DNA of 64,000 bases from the NCBI GenBank assembly GCA_023213395.1, contig CM041465.1, forward strand, positions 110,429,741-110,493,740, in the 5' to 3' direction. Below the pieces are notes generated by a model. It worked only from the letters and a program-made list of their open reading frames with translations. It was not told the DNA's origin and searched no databases. Origin of the DNA: Cycas panzhihuaensis. Its lineage: Eukaryota; Cycadophyta. Below are positions 47,001 through 56,539 of the stretch, piece by piece (position 1 is the first letter of the stretch; every line of letters starts with the position of its first letter). A program made the position numbers and the translations under genes.

Positions 47001-47484
47001 CTACAAAACACCCCAAAACAAGTTAGAACCTCACTCACACTCACCTCTCTGTCCTATGGACTGTCCCTCGGCCTCATTTGGTCAAGATTTGGGTGCCCTT
47101 AGGCCCCCTTCTTTATTTTTCATCAAGTCTACCTTCGCACCGCGCTAAACTTCATGGTACCACTGAGTTTGGCCTGGGTCCCATGGTGATAGGGGCCCCA
47201 CAGTAAAGATCATGGTACCGCAATCTTTGTTGCGGTGTGAATGTCACCCCCCCAAAAGAGGGGTTTTTCTGCCCAAAAAATCCCAAATTTTACCCTGGTG
47301 AGCCACTCTCTAGCTCATTGGGACCAGGGCTTCTTAGTGCCCTGGTCCTGCCTCTCTCTAGGTCCAATTTGGACTCTGGGAGATTGCTTCTTACCTTTAA
47401 GAGGCCCAAAACTATACTAAAAAGACATGAAAAGCAACAAACTTCAAATCGCAAGATGGGGTTGGGTTTCGATGATCTACTCAC
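47001..47484 (-). other. Predicted intron 1 of the antisense PMD-like gene
   Basis: Minus-strand donor GATCTA|GTGAGTAG and acceptor GGTGTTTTGTAG|GTGGTG. Joining the sides in phase 0 links a short ATG-containing exon to the PMD frame. The acceptor is convincing, but the donor and exon 1 are only plausible. Confidence 0.4.
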
Positions 47485-47509
47485 TAGATCTGGTCGCATC
47501 GTTGTCATG

Positions 47510-48155
47510 TCATCGCTCTAGTCTCAACGATTGTCTCCTCATCTCTATCCAATGGTCAGATCCTCCTCTACGTGCCTCCAAAGTTGGGTGGCACTCTATT
47601 GCATAAGGGAAAGGGCTATGATTCGTTCATAATCTCAATGAGCATTTTCTCCAATTTTACATTCAAGACAGCCCTTGAGGCCATCTCTCATCCTTGATCA
47701 CCATTGCCTTCTGGCCCTATTTCCCCTTTCACTTCCATAGCCCTCATTTTTCTCATTCTTTCAGGTGCATTTATGGCACCTCACCGATACATTTCTGTTA
47801 TGGTCCTTCTGTCTTGTTTTACGTGTCGTTCTTATGCATGCCCGAGTTTATACTTGTTTGGCTTGTTTCGTCGTCCCAGACTCGTTTTTGTAGCCTGTTC
47901 ATGCCCCTGGGGTTTCCAAAGGGAATGCTCCCTCCATTCGGGACTACTCTTTGCTTTCTTAAGCAACCTTTGGCACCCCAAGGTGGCCTTGTTTCCACCC
48001 CTGGTGGTCGGATAGTCCACTCCTATCCTCAGATAGCCTCATTGTTGGGTCCTCCTACCCTTCGCGGCCACCATTGCTAGTCATACGAGCCCTTTTTTCT
48101 TCGTTCTTGACTCTATCACATATTCTTTCCACTGAGACACTTTCTTTTCTCACTC
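47510..48155 (+). other. Spacer upstream of the second RNase H
   Basis: Probably holds the promoter and 5' leader of the antisense gene and the sense leader of the RNase H. It is C- and T-rich on the plus strand, with TTCTCATTCTTTCAGGTGC (about 47750-47770) resembling a sense splice acceptor. The overlapping frames of 128 and 103 codons (47694-48080, 47704-48015) show no family motif. Confidence 0.45.
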
Positions 48156-48550
48156 ATGACTCTCTTCATCTTCACCGATGGTGAAACCTGTAGTAATCCT
48201 AGTCCCTCTACTACCATGTGGATTCTTCATGACTCTTCTAGACATGACTTCTTATGTTCCAGAGTCTTCCTCCCTCAGGCCACCAATAATGAAGCTAAGT
48301 ACATGGCCATTATCGAAGCCCTCACTGATGCACTTTGGCTTTACCATGGACCCATTGTTATCCTTTATGACTCCCAGGTGGTGGTATCCCATCTCACCCA
48401 AGTTTACCAGGTGTGATGCCCATACTTGAGAGCCCTCGCTTCAACCGCTAGGTCCCTATTGGCTTCCTTTTAGTCTGTTAACATTCAACACATTCCTCAG
48501 GCCCTCAACGATGAGGCAGATAGCCTCATTCACCTCATCCTTGAGTGTTG
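48156..48550 (+). pseudogene. Archaeal-type RNase H (aRNH) of Tat copy C, two stops
   Basis: A second RNase H, distinct from the gypsy one at 42481. The ATG frame gives MTLFIFTDGETCSNPSPST, with Asp8 in FTDG, Glu46 in ATNNEAKYMAI and Asp72 in LYDSQVVVSHL. After TGA (48414-48416) and TAG the same frame continues LRALASTARSLLASF and VNIQHIPQALNDEAD, which supplies the last Asp (residue 122). All DEDD residues are kept. F-T-D-G-x-x-x-N-P-G/S-P-S and T-N-N-E-A-x-Y are signatures of the archaeal/plant RNase HI group found in Tat elements. It lies about 3.8 kb after integrase, outside the pol frame, so it would need its own expression route such as splicing. Confidence 0.88.
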
Positions 48551-48977
48551 CCTCCCTCTTCTTGATGGCCGCCTTTAAAAGACTTGCCCGGTCACCCAAG
48601 TCTCAAGCCATCTTGCTCCTCATCTCATGATCCATTCATACCTCTGAAAGCTAGCTGCTAATGAGGTTAAACTATGGCGACCATCAGGTTTACTCATTCT
48701 CTCTTTCTCTTGAGGTTATTACACCTTCTCTTTGCACTCTCACGATGAGGGCATTCCCCTCATCTATTATAGCTTTCGGTCAATCCCTGAGTGGCGCATA
48801 GGTAGCCCCTATGTTGTCTCCACCCATGTTCTCATATCTACACATTCTACCATGACACTCATCGGTACCCTTGGCTCTTGTTACAATTATGATTATTATA
48901 TATACATATGCTACTGACAGTTTTGTTGCCACCATTCACTATCGCACTATGCTTCTGAGCAGTGAGGCTCTACTGCC
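48551..48977 (+). other. 3' untranslated spacer of Tat copy C
   Basis: From the end of the RNase H frame to the polypurine tract. In the RNase H frame it still reads without a shift for some way (KLWRPSGLLILSFS), so a longer C-terminal extension is possible, but no domain was recognised. Confidence 0.4.
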
Positions 48978-48987
48978 AAGGGGGCAG
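48978..48987 (+). other. Polypurine tract of Tat copy C
   Basis: AAGGGGGCAG directly before the TGTTTCCC start of the 3' LTR. Confidence 0.85.
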
Positions 48988-51902
48988 TGTTTCCCAACTA
49001 CCGAGAATAGGTATGGATAGATCGACTTAGGTAAGCACATGTATGCTTCCTCCTTTTTCACCTTTATTATTTCTTTAGAAATGTAGATAGAAGCATCACC
49101 CCATTGCATGGTTGCCTGTCACCTTCGAGTGATCACCTTGCACCTATTGCTTGATCATGCTGTTTTTCATCTTTTCAGCCTATGATGACCTATGGGACCT
49201 GCCTCTCCACGAGGCAGGCATCCTCATGGCACTCTACAACCCCCCGCGACACCTCCACGTTGCCTCAAGCCTTACCTAACTCGTGTGATATGCTCACACC
49301 TTGATCTTGCATTCTTTCATAGAACTTTTAGGAATCCTAGCTCATGAGGTCTCATTTGGTCTAGCCTACATGTCACCTGGACTATTCCTAGCCACCTGGA
49401 TAGGAGGGCCAACCCTCCTAGACCTAGCATATCTTCGTTTAGGGCTCCTAGGACCCTTACCATTTCTATTTTAGCATTTTGGTCTCGCACCACTATAAAA
49501 TTAGCAGTACTACAAAGTTTACTGCAGTACTGCGAAGTTTACCGCGGTGCAACTATTGCTCACTATTTTTTTTTTAATCTGCTGTGGTAATTCTCACTCT
49601 TTTTATAGAACTACCATATGGATAAGTTACCAAGTAATCCCTACTTGAACCCTAATCGCTCGATTAGGGTTAGGATGGTTATATATCCCAAAAAAGACCT
49701 CATTTTACCTCTCTTGGCTCTCTAACAATACTTCCTACTACTGATGTTCTACTCTCTCTTCCTCTCTTTTTATAGGTACACCTATAATGCTGGAGTTTTT
49801 TGTCATTCTAGCCTGGGATTCATCTGCAGCAGCTCTGTTACATGGCAGGGGACTCTTCATCCAACGTCTTCAAGCGAGATCTCCATGCTTACCCTTCAAT
49901 TTTCATCCAACAAGTCTCTCCTTCAACTCGACCTTGTGAGGTACCTTGCATACCCTATAGGATTTACCTTATTTCATTATTTACAAGGATAGTTCCACCC
50001 CTAACATAGCCCAATAGGTGCCCCTTACTCTAGTTTTATATTTTAGCACAAATTTATTTGATTAAAACTTGTCTAAAAGTATACTATCCTCTCTTTTTTG
50101 TGTTTTTGTTGTAAATAGGGAGTGTTTTTCCCATTTTTTGGCTTTATCACCTCAAGATTTCTCTTATTCTCCACTAGTTTCTCTCAAGAAAGCTACGGGA
50201 GAGGGTCCATAAGGATTGGGTGAAGGGAGTTAAGGCAGGATCTGTCCCTTTTTGGCCTACTCCCCAACGACAAACCCCTTCCCATCCTTCCTCTCTTACT
50301 CCTGTGCTTCCCTTGAGTAAACTAGGAGTTGATGAGACCTAATCCTGCACTAGATATCAGCATACACAGCCTTTGCTACACTAGTTCTAGGCCTACACAC
50401 TCTCCCTTTGGTCCCTCTTTAAGCCCCAAACATCATCTAGTATCCATCCAGACCCTTGGTAAAGCTGGTGTGGTGATTCGCTGCTCATAGCGTCTTCGCT
50501 ACTTAGGCATCTCTTCCACGTCCTATAATATTCATTCCCATGATTATTTACTGTTCATTGGTTGTCATATAACCACTATACTTTTACATTCTGAGGCTGC
50601 GTGGAGGTCCACTTACAGGAGGTTTTACCATCCTAAGGCTAACCTCTCTTTCCTGCTTGGTGTACATTGTTTTCTTTAGAGGAGGGCAGAGTTGATTTGA
50701 GTAGTAGATTCACTAACTTATGGTACAAAACTTTAGCGTTCATTTTGTATCATTGCTTGTATATTACCTTGTATCTTGGCAACCTGTTATTGGAAGGGAA
50801 AACCCTTTGTGATTACAGGTTTGCGGTAGTGTTTGTGAAGGGAAAGAATGCGCTAATCCAAGTAAGTCCTTGCTCTTCTTTCTTCCTTCATTTTGCATTT
50901 TCTTGTATGGTCTTTGGCTCTCTTTACTTTCCTGCTTTGTTTTTCCTTTACACGGGGAAGGTAAAGAAGCCCCCACTCCACTTTTGCTCCAACTATGACT
51001 GTGCATTGACTAAGGATGGGAGGGCATACGTGGGATACGAGTGAAGTTTCCCATCAACCGCTTTATTTTCTGGGTACACATCATCTCCCTTCCTCCACCT
51101 CTTTCTTTTTGTGCTTTTATTTAGCATCCGTTCTCTTTGCATAATAAGTCACATAAAGATAAAAAGGGTAACAAACTAATTTATTTGCATTCACCTTGCA
51201 TATGTGTATTGCATGGCTGCTTTTATAGGAAAAGGGACATAATAGGAATTGCACTTCCCTTTTTTCTTATATAAACCAAAAGCGCCCCTTAGTTGGACAT
51301 CACTTTAGTATGAATACTTGAGCATGCATAAATAGTTTCTTTTCTTTGTCTTTTGTTATTAAAAAGGAAAAGAGAGAGATGGAGTGTAGTTCTAGATCCC
51401 CCTTTGTGGACATACACATCATTACCTTTTATTCGTCTCTTTACCACATTCCATATATCCAACACACATAAGTTTCGCCTTTCTTGACCCTTGACTTAAT
51501 CTTCATTTAGACTCACCTTGGGCTAATCAGTCTAAGGAGGGTTTATCTGCACTTGTCTTATACCTCTTTACCTGTTGCACCTTATCCTACATTCCTTCGC
51601 TATAAGAACCCCCCTTTTGTATGTCTTTCCTTCTCCCTTCCAACCATCCAAGGGTGGGAGGACCTCATCCTTTGGGACTATCCAATATACCCCTATGTGT
51701 ATCTTGCCCCTCGAAACAAAAAAGCAAAAGTTCCTCCAAAGAAGTTAGGCACCATTCGCAGGTCCCAAACTTACGCTCCAGTGTACAGACACCCTGTGTG
51801 GTGTTCTCTTCTGCTTATAGGATTCTATCCATACTCCAGCATTGGCTATTGACCACCATAACCCCTACTAAGCGTAGTGACCATCCCGCAGATGCGATTC
51901 CA
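48988..51902 (+). repeat. 3' LTR of Tat copy C
   Basis: 2915 bp, starting TGTTTCCCAACTACCGAG and ending GATGCGATTCCA, where similarity to the 5' LTR stops and the copia-1 frame resumes after five bases. By eye the first 140 bp differ from the 5' LTR at about 17 places, mostly transitions. Confidence 0.95.
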
Positions 51903-51907
51903 TATGT
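51903..51907 (+). repeat. Target-site duplication of Tat copy C, right
   Basis: TATGT, matching GATGT at 34556-34560 with one change. Confidence 0.85.
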
Positions 51908-52720
51908 ATGTATGGAAAATATCACCATTATCCTTTTTCTAAAGATAGTTCTTGGAGGGAAAAAGAGAAATTAGAACTTATCCATATAGATTTAATGGGT
52001 CCATTACCTAATCCTTCTATTTCTAGAGCCCATTATGTGCTTCTATTTGTGGATGATTTCAGTAGAAAAACTTAGGTATCTTATGTATTCGATAGATTCT
52101 ATGAATGGAAAGCTTGTGTTGAGAATGAATGTGGTATGAAGATTAAGATTTTAATAAGGTATAATAGAAACGAGTATGATAATAATGCCTTTCATCAGCT
52201 CTATCTTACTAATGGTATTAAGTAGGAATTTACTGTCCCATGTACCCCATAGTAAAATGATATAGCAGAAAGGAAAAACCATACCATAATATAAATGGTA
52301 AGGTGTGTGGTACATGGTGAGAGTTTGCCTCCCAAGTTTTGGGCAGAAGTTGTGGTGACAACTATTCATATCTTGAATAGGGTATCTACTATGGTTATTT
52401 ATGGCATTAATCTCGAAGAACATTAGACCAGTAAAAAACATTCCATTAACTATTTTAAGGTATATAGGTGAATTGCCTATGCACACATCCTAGATGAAAA
52501 TTCAAAGAAATTAGATCATAAGAGTTTGAAGTGTATTTTTGTGGGGTACTCTCAAGAGAGTAAGGCTTATAGACTTTGGGATCTACAAAGGGAGAAAATC
52601 TTGATTAGTCAGGATGTTAAGTTTGATGAGTCGATGATGTATCATGTTGACAGATCATCTAAAGATATATTTTATCCTCCTCTTGTACCTTTCTGAGTCA
52701 TTATTCAGTAGGCTTACAGG
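51908..52720 (+). pseudogene. Integrase of copia-1, second half after the Tat insertion
   Basis: The frame picks up with MYGKYHHYPFSKDSSWREKE, completing the zinc domain started by CEGC before 34560. Then LELIHIDLMGPLPNPSISRA (first Asp, about 51980), LLFVDDFSRKT, IKILIRYNRNEYDNNAFH (second Asp position reads Tyr-Asn instead of the usual D-N-G-x-E-F), and NDIAERKNHTII (Glu kept, about 52258-52290). The C-terminal part is LPPKFWAEVVVTTIHILNRV and IFVGYSQESKAYRLWDLQRE. Stops are mostly TAG (for example KT-stop-VSY and K-stop-EF, where W and Q are expected). Confidence 0.92.
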
Positions 52721-53114
52721 TATATGAGCATGTTCCTTAGATAGAGATAGAAGCAGGACCTAGTAGAAGTTATATAGAGGAGTTGTTATAAGATGAAACA
52801 TAGTCTACATCCCATGTTCCACTATGGGTAAGAAGAACCATTGAAGATTCGGTGTGATGATTGAGAATCTACAAGATGGTCAAAGAACAAGGAATCAACA
52901 TGCTAGTCAGGCCTTAGTGATAAACACCAATGATTCCAATGACTTTATTTCATTTGAAGAAGTGAAGGATGATCTGTGATGGAAAACTACAATGGAGGAA
53001 GAGTTTTATTCTCTTATGAAGAATGATATATGGGATTTAGTTCCTCTTCCTCCCTCCAAAAACTTGGTCAACTGTAAGTGAGTTTACAAGGTTAGGTATC
53101 ACTCTAATAAATGT
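52721..53114 (+). pseudogene. Reverse transcriptase start of copia-1, truncated
   Basis: After a poorly conserved linker, WKTTMEEEFYSLMKNDIWDL and VPLPPSKNLVNCK-stop-VYK (about 52980-53090) match the start of the copia RT (W-x-x-A-M-x-x-E-x-x-x-L-x-x-N-x-T-W-x-L-V). The match ends at NKCLW near 53114, just before the K-A-R-L-V motif. The active-site part and RNase H are absent, apparently lost at the junction with the LTR-like block that follows. Confidence 0.8.
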
Positions 53115-53880
53115 TTATGGAGTGTAATAAATAAATAGCATGAAAAAAGTATAAAATCTCACTCTCATTATATTTCTTTTCTCTTTTATATCTCTAAAGA
53201 GCTATGAAGCCTCTATGCTAATAAAGAAAAGAGACACTAGTACATGTAAGAGATGGAATAAAAGAAGAGAGAGAGGATGTCTTTTTTCTATATGCAATCT
53301 CTAATATTTCTCAATATTCTTTCCTAAGAAGATAATGAATAAGGAAAGTGAAAATTTTCCTTTAGGTTATCCCCTTTTCCTACATATAATAAAATATCCT
53401 TAAAAAAATCTTTCACTCCTTCTCTTTTGATCACCATACAAACAATTAAAAATACAAATAAAAAGGGGGGAAGGAGAAGTGTTACAATAGAGGAGTTTAA
53501 ATGTGAGAATGATAACAAATAGTAGAATAATTATAGAGAGGAAAAGGTTTAAGAGTGTGCATTTGGTTTATGACGTTCTGTGGTGTCTCTAGCTTTGCTC
53601 CTCTTTGATTTCTCTTTGCTTGAATTGGAGGGCTTCTTAGTTATAGAAGTGTAGGTAGGCATAAGGGGCACCACTTACCTGCCCCGTGCTTAACTAAAAT
53701 GAAAGCATAAACAAGAGAGCAACAAAGAAAATGGAATGAGTTGCGAAAATACAAATGGAATGTACCTTAAAGAGTGAAGTTTGCCCTTCAAGCCTTTCAA
53801 ATCACTTCAGAGAGGTGTGCTCGCCACCTTGCATGCACTTTAATAAAACTCTCCAAAAAAGGATATGTAATCTATATCTA

Positions 53881-53911
<31 letters not shown>

Positions 53912-55540
53912 ATATATAGCTATATGTATGCATATTTGCATCTCATGGACTACTTTCTACATTCAATCAAAAAGGTACAAGCACCACATGCAAGCTTTTA
54001 TTTGTCCTTTCTATGAGATCTAAGTGAAGAAGAGTATCAAAGATAAGAGAAAAAGTAAGGGGTGCCTTGGGATGGTACTAGCCTTCACAAATAAAAGTGA
54101 TCTCATTGGTGAAGCTAAGGGGAATCTCCTAGTCCTTACAACTTAAGTAACAAATCAATGAGAGGAAGAGTTGATCACAATAGCAAGAGGAGTCTTCAAT
54201 AGTCAATAATATGAGATCATAGTACAAGATGGTAGTATGGCTAAATGTTAAAGAGGAAGGTGCGTGCACTAAGGAGGTTTGACACTATGGGGCTTGGAAG
54301 GGGATTACCCAATGAGTAAGGGGGGTGAAAGTGTTAATGTTTGCACCTATAACCCTTATCAAAACTTCCCTTAGCCTCTAATGTATTTCTCCATCTCCCT
54401 TTCCAACAAAATTATAGCAATGGTGCAAAATTACTAGTTCAACTAAGAGATTTTCTTCAATATTCCAAGAGAATGAAGCCAAAAAAATAGTGATGTTATA
54501 TAATATGAGAGCTTAAGATCTAGAAAAACAAAGTCAAGTAGTTTAGATTAGAGCTAAACATTGCCAAAAACATCAATAAAGTATTTAGATCTCACCCATT
54601 TGGCATGAAAGTGCTTGCAACTTGAATTGAACTCATAGGAGAAAGTATGTTGTAACCTTTGAAAAAGCAAGTTTTCTTAGAATCCAAGAGCTTGAGGGAG
54701 AATAAGGAGAAGAATAATGAAAAGAGAGAGTTGTTGATGATAATAGTAAGAGATTTTGAGAGTCATTGTGTTCTGGAATCGAAATTGTCCTTATTCTTCT
54801 CCAAAAGCTAAGTTTTCTTGTGTTTTTTCTTTCAAGAATGAGATAAAAGATCTTCAATTCAAATCAAAATAGGAATTTTATTGGATGAAATACTGCACGA
54901 GACCATTGTGCCTTGATTTGGGCATGCCACTAGGTGCCTGGAAATGTCAAGGATGTATTAATTGCCAAATTTGGACATTGTTAGCCATGCCTATTAAAGT
55001 AATAATCACACTACAAAGTTCTTTGCAATACTACAAACATGTCCTTATGCCATGAGATACTTCATAAGACTGACAATAATCAGAGTGGTACAAATAATAA
55101 TTAATTTTGGATGACAACAAGGTGTAAAAACTAATTAAAAATTGATATAAAGATATAAATCCCCACCCCAGATCACTTGCAGACTAGTCCTAAGACCTCT
55201 AAGTAATGGATCATATGTAATAGGGGCAAGGGGATGAGGCACACATATAATAATATGCTAAAACTCAGTAAAATAAAGTTGTAGAGAGCATGGGAAAGTC
55301 ACCTTACTAACCAAAAGACCACAACTAGGGGCTATGCAGCCATTAGACCAGAGTCCTAGTCATCATTGACATAAAACATACATAAGCAAGCTAAGCAAAT
55401 TTAACAATCATGCATCTGATAGTCAAACAAGCATCACATGAATCATCAATCATAAAGGATGTGATAAAATACAAGATAAGGATATATACCTACACTTACC
55501 TATTAAAATCTCTTGGTCCATTCCCGGTGGCTTGGAAACA
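53115..55540 (-). repeat. Tat-family LTR-like block (copy D), minus orientation
   Basis: Its right end in element orientation reads TGTTTCCAAGCCACCGGG (55540), then ACCAAGAG and AGGTAAGTGTAGGTATATA, matching the start of the copy A LTR (TGTTTCCCGGCTTCCGGG...AGGTAAGTGCAGGTATG). Its length of about 2.4 kb and its AT-rich texture fit copy B's LTR. The left border is set only by the end of copia-1 similarity, and no internal region or target duplication was found. It may be a solo LTR. Confidence 0.55.
53878..53920. repeat. (TATC)n microsatellite
   Basis: Runs of ATCT/TATC units pass into TATATATA. Lies within the LTR-like block. Confidence 0.85.
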
Positions 55541-55723
55541 TTACCCCCTTGGTAGTAGAACCTCATTACTCTGGAGCTAGGATGATGGTGAATGCTACCA
55601 ACATAAATATTGTTAGTATGATCATCATCTAAAAGTGAAATACACATGTATCCTAAGGGTAGCAAGTATTACAGAAGATGCATGGATAGGAGGTACATAC
55701 TGAGGGGGAGGGAGATAGATACA
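55541..55723. other. Short unassigned stretch
   Basis: It lies between the Tat-type LTR start and the copia-3 LTR. No frame or repeat was recognised. It is probably old host or element DNA into which copia-3 inserted. Confidence 0.4.
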
Positions 55724-56037
55724 TGTGAAGGAAGGATGGATCTAGGAGATAAATCGCTCACATGCACACAATGGCAATGGAGAATGAAAAAGAAGATGAA
55801 AGAAGATATGAGAGCAAGAATAGAGGTGAGAATGAATAATGACTCCCTCCTTGAGATTTCTCCTTTTATTATTGAGGGTGAGCATTAGGGTTAGGATTTT
55901 CCTGCCTAATGACATGAACTTGAAATTACATCTAAATGCACATAAAGTACATTTCATTAAGAGACTAATGCTAATAATATATTTTAAGGTCACATAATTA
56001 ATCTACACAAATAACCTTGATATATTAACCTCTTTCA
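55724..56037 (-). repeat. 3' LTR of copia-3
   Basis: In element orientation it starts TGAAAGAGGTTAATATATC (56037) and ends CTTCACA (55724). It aligns base for base, without gaps, with 63041-63354. Confidence 0.95.
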
Positions 56038-56049
56038 ATCCCCCGCTTA
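56038..56049 (-). other. Polypurine tract of copia-3
   Basis: The minus strand reads TAAGCGGGGGAT directly before the 3' LTR. Confidence 0.8.
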
Positions 56050-56539
56050 ATGGTGGAAGGTCATTTTCAGAAAATCTATTCTATGAGGTCTTCATTTGAG
56101 CCTCATTATTACAAGGAAATTCTAAATGACACTTTTCTAGGAAAACCCTCATGGGGAATAAAAACCCACAAACTTTCTAAGATCTATAGGCCCTTTTATA
56201 AATCAAAATGGCTAAGGTGGCTCTTTGATGTAGCCTGATAGCCAAGTAGCTTAAATGTACAGCTTAGTCTGCAAAGTCTCCATGTAGTGTTTGGTCATCC
56301 CCTATGCCCTTTTGGGTTTTCATAGGTTCTGATTTTCTAAAACAAGTACAACCCTTATCCTTCCGTGCCCACATGGGGTTTTCACAAAGAGGATAAAGCA
56401 GAGACTTACTCTTATTCTTCTGAACCCACAAGGGGTTTTCACAAAGAGAATAGAGTATGATAATCTTGTTGCCATTTTCTTTAATCAATCGAAGATGGAG
56501 GCCCTAAGGTTGAGTTGCCTTCGAAACTGTTCAATCTTC
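56050..56539 (-). other. 3' untranslated region of copia-3 with direct repeats
   Basis: Between the RNase H stop and the polypurine tract. It holds two imperfect copies, 57 bp apart, of a unit seen on the plus strand as CCCACA(A/T)GGGGTTTTCACA (56368-56393 and 56425-56449), and a weaker third near 56307-56325. The 74-codon minus frame 56488-56264 reads through them (LCENPLWV, LCENPMWA) and is probably fortuitous. Confidence 0.6.

Larger units (their letters stand above)
45000..47508 (-). pseudogene. Antisense PMD-like (MAIN-like) passenger gene with introns, decayed
   Basis: On the minus strand one frame runs in phase from 47000 to about 45005 with stops but no evident frameshift. Exon 2 starts VVIVVDNRENIGIVMLSF and has RCGLLKVTRMPLYIL, then LLVDIVSHWDRRRHVFHLP and VGDMTVTPGDIKRILEVPAS (46860-46740). 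This L-V-x-x-W-x-x-x-x-H-x-F-H-L-P-x-G-x-M-T-x-T pattern is the hallmark of the plant mobile domain (Pfam PMD). MEYFISDPYQALRWDSDDEA follows (about 46215), then Gly-rich repeats like GPSGTAGGEA (46120-46000), VTRAQRLQIVRRSGEVVALV, and a charged helical tail (KRDALRGRVQALEALEG, about 45430). Likely introns are 45665-45778 and 47001-47484, and exon 1 (47485-47508, MTTMRPDL) is tentative. At least a dozen stops, mainly TAG. A spliced host-type gene retained antisense inside a retrotransposon is the best reading. Confidence 0.72.
34561..51902 (+). mobile_element. Tat-type Ty3/gypsy retrotransposon, copy C (complete structure)
   Basis: 17,342 bp from LTR to LTR on the plus strand, inserted in copia-1. 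Order: 5' LTR (34561-37487), primer site, gag, protease, RT, RNase H, integrase (ends 44381), an antisense plant-mobile-domain-like gene (about 45000-47510), a sense archaeal-type RNase H (48156-48550), polypurine tract, 3' LTR (48988-51902). Gag, protease and linker share one frame from about 37700 to 41213, interrupted by stops; RT onwards has frameshifts. Long LTRs, an antisense gene and a second RNase H are all features known from Tat-lineage elements. The LTRs differ at roughly one base in eight or nine in a sampled 140-bp stretch, so the insertion is old. Confidence 0.95.
23378..53114 (+). mobile_element. Copia-1: Ty1/copia element split by two nested insertions
   Basis: Surviving parts in order on the plus strand: LTR (23378-23645), primer site, leader (23660-23812), leader continued (31881-33195), gag-protease (33196-34560), integrase and RT start (51908-53114). 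The gaps are exactly copia-2 (23813-31875) and Tat copy C (34561-51902), each with a 5-bp duplication. The gag-to-integrase frame is the same before and after copy C. RT stops abruptly near 53114, and RNase H and the 3' LTR were not found. Assigning the LTR at 23378 to this gag is inference from collinearity. Confidence 0.75.

Noticed and set aside
53878-53920. Tandem repeats here and at 61835 as a CRISPR-like array
   Set aside because: Units are short and adjoining without spacers, and the sequence is eukaryotic.
56264-56488. 74-codon minus frame with repeated LCENP motif
   Set aside because: It reads through non-coding direct repeats after the RNase H stop of copia-3; no independent support for translation.
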